Origin: Stagonosporopsis chrysanthemi
Taxonomy: Eukaryota > Ascomycota > Dothideomycetes > Pleosporales > Didymellaceae
DNA length: 64,000 nt
Reading direction: 5' to 3'
NCBI GenBank assembly: GCA_022560025.1
Contig: JAFISE010000070.1
Coordinates: 91,272 to 155,271 of the forward strand
The translations under genes and the position numbers were made by a program. Under the pieces are notes generated by a model. It was not told the origin of the DNA. It searched no databases and worked only from the letters and a program-made list of their open reading frames with translations. This document shows, piece by piece, positions 58,110-64,000 of this stretch. Numbering within the stretch: the stretch's first letter is position 1; each line of letters starts with the position of its first letter.

Positions 58110-59944
58110 TCAGACCTTACGCTCAATGTTGTGCTGCTCGCCCTGTACGTGGGCACCAGAGTTCTCCATCTCAATCGTAGCGGCCTTCTCGCCAGATTGA
58201 TCAAGAACCTCAGAAAGACCACCAGAGCCAGCAGTAAGGGCTGCGCCCTTGCGACCAATGATGTACCAGGGCAGATTGAACATCTCGTCGAGAGCCTCGA
58301 GGCTGCGACCGCTGGTCTCTGGAAGGAAGAACCACACCCAGACGAGCCCAATAGCGGTGACACAGCTGAAGAACAACATGGTGCCGCCAGTGGTCATAGA
58401 TAAGAACATGAGGGGGACGGCCTTCGAGTTTCCATACTGGTTGACAAAGTGGAAGGTCATGGCGAAAGATCCACCCAAGGCACGCAGGCGGAGAGGGTAG
58501 ATCTCAGAATTAATCAAGTACTGGATCGAGTTCCAGCCCAGTGCCCATCCGAACCCGCTAAAGTAGATCATGACAATGGCGCCCATAGCTGCGTGCTTCT
58601 GACTCGAGGTCTGCGGTACAGACTTGTCAGAGATGTTGTTGTCAATGAGGAGGAAGATGGCCATGTAGAGCATGGCGACCAGTTGGATGGTAATACCGGT
58701 CGACAAAGAGCGTTTGCGGCCGATGAAATCGATAAGGAAGAACGCGCAGAGCATACTGGAGACGAACTTGACAACCTATAAGGCGATTAGCAGCGTTCAA
58801 GCATTGTAAGGGAGTGGGTGAGACGTGCGCCAAAGATCGCGGTAGCAAACAACTTCTCGTTTTGACCAGTTGTACCCATCATGGCGAAGTACTGGGGCGC
58901 GTAGATGGTGATACTGTCTACATTAGCAAAAAGCCCGACTTTGATGTGAGAACGAACACATACGAGTTTGCGCCACTCCACTGACCGAGCAGTTGGGACA
59001 TAACAGAGAGCTGAAGACGGTAGAGGTTGGCCTTGCTGGAGAACATCTCCTTGATAGGTCCAAGCCAAGAAGTACCCATAGTAGCCTCGCGTTCACGGTT
59101 GAGCTGGTCGTTGATGTCGATAATCTCGGTCTGGATATACGGGTGATCGGCAGGCAGCTGACGAAGCTGTGCAAGATTCTTGAGAGCCTCCTCATGGCGA
59201 CCAACTTTAATTAACCAACGTGGAGACTCTTTAGCACCAAACGACAGGGCGAAGATAACACCAGCGAACATCAAGTGCATACTGTTGGGCACAAGCCACT
59301 GTGCATCAGTCTTCGATGAAATATGGATCGAAGAACCCCATGAAGCAAAGTATGCCAGCATGATGCCAATGTAAACCGAGCCCGAGAACGCGCACACGCA
59401 AAGACCACGAATGGCACGAGGAGCAGTCTCAGCCAGATAGGTAGGTGCTACGACGGTAGTTTGACCGATACCAACACCGGCGATGAAACGTCCAGCGTAG
59501 ATCATGCCGACGTTTCCGGTTGCGCTGCTGGCCAGGAAGATAGAAATACCGACAACCCAGATGACGCAGAGCTGGCGTGTCGCCCAAAGACGTCCGATTC
59601 GATCTGTGACAACGAAAGCGACTAAGGCGCCAAGGATGGAGCCCATTTGCACCATGGAGGTGATGTTGGAAAGAAGCTCAGCCTTTTCGTGCTTGGATTT
59701 GTTTGGGTCTTCGAGGCCAAATTTCCTAATGAAGGGGTCCAGCTCAGCGGTTGTACCGATGAGACCTTCATCGATACCTCGTGCTGCACCCATCAGGCCA
59801 AAGACTGCGCAAAGTCAACATATCAGTTCACAATGCAGGCTTGTATTACTAACCCAGTACGCCATACCACAGACGCCAGTTGAGTGACTCCTTTGGTGTG
59901 TCCTTCAAGTTCTCCTTCCACGGGTTGTATAGCTTGAAAGGCAT
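58110..59944 (-). CDS. MFS sugar/quinate transporter, 560 aa
   Basis: Four exons, 59944-59854, 59804-58964, 58913-58829 and 58775-58110. Signature sequences of the sugar-porter family are present: GRFIAGVGIGQTTVVAPTYL with AETAP after it, KESPRWLIKVGR near the middle, and the C-terminal PETSGRSLEALDEMF. The start (about residue 31 on) reads VFGLMGAARGIDEGLIGTT, typical of fungal quinate-permease-like members. Such proteins are proton symporters for hexoses, quinate or other small polyols. Intron 3 (58828-58776) needs a GC donor (GCACGT), since the only GT nearby breaks frame; with GC the product reads IFG-VVKFVSSML as in relatives. A TATA-like AATATAAGA lies about 120 bp upstream of the ATG. 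Confidence 0.9.
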
Positions 59945-60059
59945 GGTGGGCAACTTTCAGAGGTTCGAGACACAGACTGTGCGAGCCACAAGCTGAGAAG
60001 TCGATGCAATCGGCCAGACAGGATACGGATGGGGTCTGGGAATCGAGCTGGGTGAGAGC

Positions 60060-60068
60060 TTCTTATAT
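60060..60068 (-). promoter_or_regulatory. TATA-like element of the MFS sugar-transporter gene
   Basis: The minus strand reads AATATAAGA about 120 bp upstream of the ATG. This is a weak but plausible TATA element. No other support is available. Confidence 0.35.
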
Positions 60069-60510
60069 TGCAACCCAAACTGCGGGGTGCTAATGCGGAG
60101 GCAGCTCGACCGTGAGGGCAGCATCTCGTTTTCCCCAGAACCCTGTACTCCGACTATCCCAACTGGTGTAGTACCCATAAGTCATGTGTGGATCTTCTCT
60201 GGAATGGCAAATTGGGCCGCTCACCAGACTCTCCAGAACGTTGGTCTGCGCTAAGCAAGCCTGTCCGATACGAGACATTTCTGCGAATGTTTTCCTGTGC
60301 GCGGCCGTTAATGCTGGACTAGGTACAACGAGCGAACAAGTCACACCGGTAAGCGCCAAAGAAGAGCTGGTGCCCGTGTTCTCCTCGCAGTAATTCTTGC
60401 AGCTGCATCTGGTGGCGACCGACCTATGAGGCTTGCATGAGGCTTATGGGCGTTCCTCCGCTTTGCAGATGACCAGACGCCGCTGAGCAAAAGCCGAAAC
60501 TTGAGTGGCT

Positions 60511-60556
60511 GCATGTAACCTTGTCGTTGAACGAACTAACGAACAAGGTTACATGC
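60511..60556. repeat. Inverted repeat, 14-bp perfect arms with 18-nt loop
   Basis: Left arm GCATGTAACCTTGT at 60511-60524 and right arm ACAAGGTTACATGC at 60543-60556 are exact reverse complements. The loop contains CGTT and AACG. It could be a transcribed hairpin, a protein-binding palindrome or a footprint of a small element. It lies between the divergent promoter region of the sugar transporter and the end of the dehydrogenase gene. Confidence 0.75.
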
Positions 60557-60889
60557 CTAGCCGCATGGCGTTGTGCTTCGCATCCTTGAGCGGGGAAGCT
60601 TTTCTTGAGTCGTGGCCCGTGTGGGGCTTAGCATCGGAGTGTCCGTCCAATGACAGTAACTAACCCTGTCAACTTGGTATCGGAGGGGATGAGCATGCCC
60701 TAAGGTCAAATTACACCCCGCAAAACCCCGATGCTTTTCTGGTTCGGCAGTTCTAGCCACAAGCTGTCAATCACCGACAATGACCCGCGGAGATCGACAA
60801 AGCCCTTAGCTCTAATGCCTCTCGTCACGAGGCACGTTCGCGACTCGGGGCACACCTACACTCGCATGTGTACTGTAGAAAGTCGGATC

Positions 60890-61020
60890 CTACAAACGGG
60901 CCATCGGCGCAGGGGGTGCGGTTAAAATGCATGCGGCTCCAACTCGTTGAGCCTCCGTGTTCAGGGCTTCCACTTCGGCTGCTACAAGTGGTATTCCGTC
61001 CTTTAGGCGCTTTTCCTTTT
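60890..61020 (-). pseudogene. Frameshifted C-terminal tail of the Ldh_2 dehydrogenase
   Basis: Directly after the stop at 61021, the other minus frame reads LEKEKRLKDGIPLVAAEVEA and on to a stop at 60890, 45 residues in all. This matches the normal last helix region of the Ldh_2 family (R-x-x-G-I-x-L, then L-x-x-x-A). The frame change needs one extra base near 61025-61030, with no GT..AG pair to explain it as an intron. It is either a true deletion or a sequencing error. Confidence 0.7.
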
Positions 61021-62010
61021 CTAGTCCTCGATCTCGCCTGGAAAATAAATGCGGTCGGTACCAGACATCCGATCAGACCCAATTACGCGCTGGTAGAGGT
61101 AGTCTATCCGCTCCTTGAAGACTTCGATACCCATAAAAAGGTTTGGTTTGATGGCGACAAGAAAATGACCGACATCTGCTGGTCGTGAAGGATCGTAGGG
61201 ATTTGTTACATGGCCGGCGAACGCGCTCCCAGACAGCACCCCAGAGAATACGTCCATCATGATAGCGATAGCGGAGCCTTTTGGCCCCCCCATAGGGAGC
61301 ATGACACCTTCAAGCGCCTTGGCTGGGTCTTGTGTTTGACGACCTTCCTTGTCGAGCGCCCAGTCGCCAGGAATCATCTCCCGTCTTCGTAAAGCTTTGT
61401 AAATCTTGCCACGAGCTTCTACTAACGGCGCCATGTCCACGATGAACGATTGCCCTGTTCCTGCTGGGGCTCTACAGACCAATGGAGATACTCCCATAAG
61501 TTTGGACTTGCCACCCCAAACGGGTATGGCAGGCGATGAATTTGTGAAAACAAGGCTCATCATGCCTGCGTCAAGCGCTTGCTGAACACACCAGGCAGAC
61601 ATTCCGAAATGGTTCGAGTGCTTGACTGACACCATGCCGATGCCGATCTCTTTTGCCATGTCTATTGCTGCAGCCATGCCCACGTGGGCTGCAAGAAAGC
61701 CGAAGCCGTTATGTCCATCGACCTGAGCAACTGCTGGCGTAACTCGGCGTAGGGTCGGTGATGCAGCTGCATCAAGGACACCTTCTCTTATTCGAGACAT
61801 GTAGCTAGGGATTCGGTTGCTGTGCACAGGCATAAGTACAGATGTATCAGGCCATCTCAGCACAACTTACATGCCATGAGTATCCACCCGACGGAGGTCA
61901 GCTTCGACCAAACATTTAGCAACAATGACTGCATTGTCTTTCGATGCTCCATTACCGACAAGGACTTCTTCGACGAATAAGCGTGCATCGGCGGCGCTGA
62001 CATGCTGCAT
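61021..62010 (-). CDS. Ldh_2-family malate/lactate-type dehydrogenase, 312 aa as read (C-terminus frameshifted)
   Basis: Two exons, 62010-61871 and 61819-61021, join over a 51-nt GTAAGT..CACAG intron to give VDTHGI-NRIPSY. The family's two histidines are present: His45 in VDTHG and His117 in HSNHFG. Also conserved are HNGFGFLAAHVG, FIVDMA, GWALDKEG and MLPMGGPKG. This family reduces 2-keto acids with NAD(P)H, with members for malate, sulfolactate, ureidoglycolate and piperideine carboxylate; which one applies is not clear. The protein ends at GEIED, about 45 residues short of the family length, because a one-base frameshift separates the usual C-terminus (60890-61020). The gene is therefore a recent pseudogene, a shortened protein, or hit by a sequence error. 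Confidence 0.8.
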
Positions 62011-63254
62011 CGGATGGGTGTTTGAGCTCATTCTCGCGGGCGACGATAGCTCTACCGGGCTTCTGTTTGGTATGATGTTGCCAGATCTGGGGCAAGTAGT
62101 CCTTAGAACAGACGTAGATTTTGTGAGTCGATGCGATATTGTGCAGTTTCAGCAGCATTTTCCATTATGAGGCTCTGTTGCGAGCGGAGCGGGAAAGATG
62201 GCCGGCCGCAGTTGCTGCGGGCGGCTGCCGCCCGCATGAGCGGAGAAACTCCGAGCGGGCAAATGCCACAACAGGAGACATCCGCATGGCGCTACACACC
62301 GTAGTAAGAAGCGTCGGGTATGTGAACTTGAATATGCGAGAATTATGTCGAAAGATTACAGATTGCAGTCGTGAAAAGTATGCTGCACCTTGCGGGTTAT
62401 TCCGAGCATGACCGGTACAACCCGAGTACTGTGGACCGTTCAAGTATAGACACGCCGTCGTGCACATCAAATGCTTCAACCTGAAAATATCTCAATTCTC
62501 CATACAGTACCCAAGGTTCAAAAATCTTCACCTCAAACCTCATGGCAACGTTCTCTTGAGTAAACAACAGAGGATTACGACATTTCTAGTTATCCCTACT
62601 ACAACAGAAGGTTACAAATGAAGCATTGCGCATACGGGACTGTGCTCTCCTACGCAGAACGCAGCTGTATGGAATCGATCCTGTGTGCTGTTGCGGGAGT
62701 ATGCTTCGCGGTAAAAATTTCTTCCGTGATACCGATCGTTCTGTATGCTATGCGTTGGCGGTCGCACAATCCGATCCTCAGGTATGACATGACTTGTATT
62801 GTATTGGATGTAGTCTTGAAGATGATCGGTTGCCACTGTGAGGATGTGCATGTGCTTCGTGGTCCGATTCGCGGAGCAGCCGGTCCTTAAGCCAAGCCGC
62901 ATTGGCTCTAGCCGCATGCGTTGCTCTGCCAGCTTCAGATAACTCCATGTAGCCTCACCAGTACTCTACAACACTCATTGTCGAGTGCTCTGCTCAATTG
63001 TTTTCATGATGTCCTCTGTTTCACTAGAGATTGTCCACTGCTCATGACACGACATTCTTGGCTTGCAGCGGCCGCTAAACCTATTGAAGCGCGAAATGCG
63101 AAGTTCGAACGACCTGCGAATGCGAGAGGCTCGAACAGCGATGCCGAGTTGCAAGCTGGTAAGCACGGCTGTACATGATGTATCATGAGTAGGTACTTGG
63201 TCCTGGATCAGTGTTCAAAGCAACAATCAACACCCGTCCTCATCACGCATCACA
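62011..63254. other. Divergent promoter region, dehydrogenase / P450
   Basis: About 1.2 kb between two divergent genes, expected to hold both promoters. Short frames show no motif. Confidence 0.5.
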
Positions 63255-63831
63255 ATGGCGATTACACTACTCACCCTTGCATTTTGTGCTGGTGTCGCTT
63301 TACATGTGCTACTCTTCTCTAGGGGAGAATGGAATCAATACTCCCCAAAACTCTTCTTGGATCACATACTAATGAGCACGGTAATCTTTGCAGTCTTCGT
63401 TCTCAATACCGATTGCTCCCTGGCCAGATGCTTCATCGAGACAAGTCTAGTCAGCTCTGTTCTGATCAGTGGTATTCTCACTTCGATGCTTCTGTATCGG
63501 CTTCTTCTCCATCCTCTGCGATCATTTTCTGGACCACTTGCAGCACGCATCTCCTCTTTCTGGGCCTTCCGGGAGCAGTGGCCAGACCTAAAGCTCTATA
63601 TCAAGCTGCGGGACCTCCACGATCACTATAGCGACATCGTACGTATCATACCAAGAGTAATCTCAGTCGGTCATCCAGATGCAGTCCACGACATTCACGG
63701 GCTAAGGAACAGAATTTGTAAAGGCGAATTTTACGAGCAAATTCACCCAGCACATAACCTGCAATTTACGCGCAACTACAATCAGAATAAGCATCAGCGC
63801 CGATGCTGGGACAAGGCGTTTCGGACCAAGG
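63255..63831 (+). CDS. Cytochrome P450, N-terminal exon only (cut by window end)
   Basis: The first exon gives 192 complete residues and ends at a clean GTGAGT donor at 63832. It has an N-terminal hydrophobic anchor (LLTLAFCAGVALHVLLF) and two further hydrophobic segments, then the P450 start region: LYRLLLHPLRSFSGPLAARI, a hinge like that of ER-bound fungal P450s, followed by IVRIIPRVISVGHPDAVHDI, ICKGEFYEQ and RRCWDKAF, the first conserved substrate-recognition parts. The heme-binding cysteine lies further along and is missing because the sequence ends. The clan and substrate cannot be told. Its position beside the dehydrogenase and transporters may be meaningful. Confidence 0.82.
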
Positions 63832-63879
63832 GTGAGTGCAATGGATATACTGTCCGTGAACTAGCTGAAAACTTCCGTC

Positions 63880-63930
<51 letters not shown>

Positions 63931-64000
63931 CCCACCACCCCCCCCCCCCCCCCTGCCGCCCCACCACCACCCCACCCCGCGCCCCTCCCCTCGCCACCGC
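63832..64000. other. P450 intron start and low-quality C-rich end
   Basis: About 49 bases after the GTGAGT donor look like ordinary intron sequence, then a pure C run covers 63881-63929 and C-rich noise fills the rest. On the opposite strand this is a long G run, which is a known artefact of two-colour sequencing chemistry. I treat everything from 63881 on as unreliable and as a likely contig end. Confidence 0.7.

Larger units (their letters stand above)
59945..60889. other. Intergenic region with a long inverted repeat
   Basis: About 0.95 kb. It contains the promoter of the MFS sugar transporter and a strong hairpin at 60511-60556 (listed separately). No gene is supported. Confidence 0.5.

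Overview
This window is nuclear DNA of a filamentous ascomycete (Pezizomycotina; a Dothideomycete is plausible, but that is inference). Short introns of about 42-200 nt with GT..AG borders and CTAAC/CTGAC-like branch sites interrupt most genes, genes are monocistronic on both strands, and the families (HET-domain proteins, a Goodbye-type STAND receptor, GH55, cutinase, PaxM-type monooxygenase) are typical of these fungi. I rebuilt 22 protein-coding genes, splicing exons by hand and checking that every splice keeps frame; the last one is cut by the window end. I saw no rRNA or tRNA gene and no CRISPR array.

Layout. 0.5-16 kb: a secreted amidase, then a self/non-self recognition block made of two HET-domain genes flanking a four-helix membrane protein, followed by a 1538-residue NOD-like receptor (Goodbye, NTPase, helical repeats, ZZ-like zinc finger). 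17.9-29.2 kb: housekeeping genes, namely LHS1 (ER Hsp70 co-chaperone with an HDEL tail and a cluster of unfolded-protein-response sites in its promoter), mitochondrial sideroflexin, a conserved fungal protein and a seven-exon PLP aminotransferase. 30.9-37.5 kb: a secreted GH55 beta-1,3-glucanase, the tRNA/mRNA pseudouridine synthase PUS7 and a cutinase. 37.5-44 kb: a gene graveyard with a broken F-box/LRR gene, a broken MFS transporter and two decayed copies of one unknown coding sequence; at its edge sits an intact small secreted six-cysteine protein with a defensin-like spacing. 46.3-52.1 kb: a lone PaxM-like FAD monooxygenase, a sulfotransferase-like P-loop protein and a four-helix membrane protein. 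54.5-64 kb: a possible small catabolic or detoxification group with a Gfo/Idh/MocA oxidoreductase, two MFS transporters (one sugar/quinate type), an Ldh_2-family dehydrogenase whose C-terminus is frameshifted, and the 5' end of a cytochrome P450.

The last 120 bases are a 49-nt pure C run followed by C-rich noise. This looks like a sequencing or assembly artefact at a contig end and truncates the P450.

Most notable: the HET/NLR recognition block; the defensin-like secreted peptide with a clear TATA box; yeast-type UPR elements upstream of LHS1; two introns with non-canonical GC donors, both reading GCACGT; and the frameshifted dehydrogenase.
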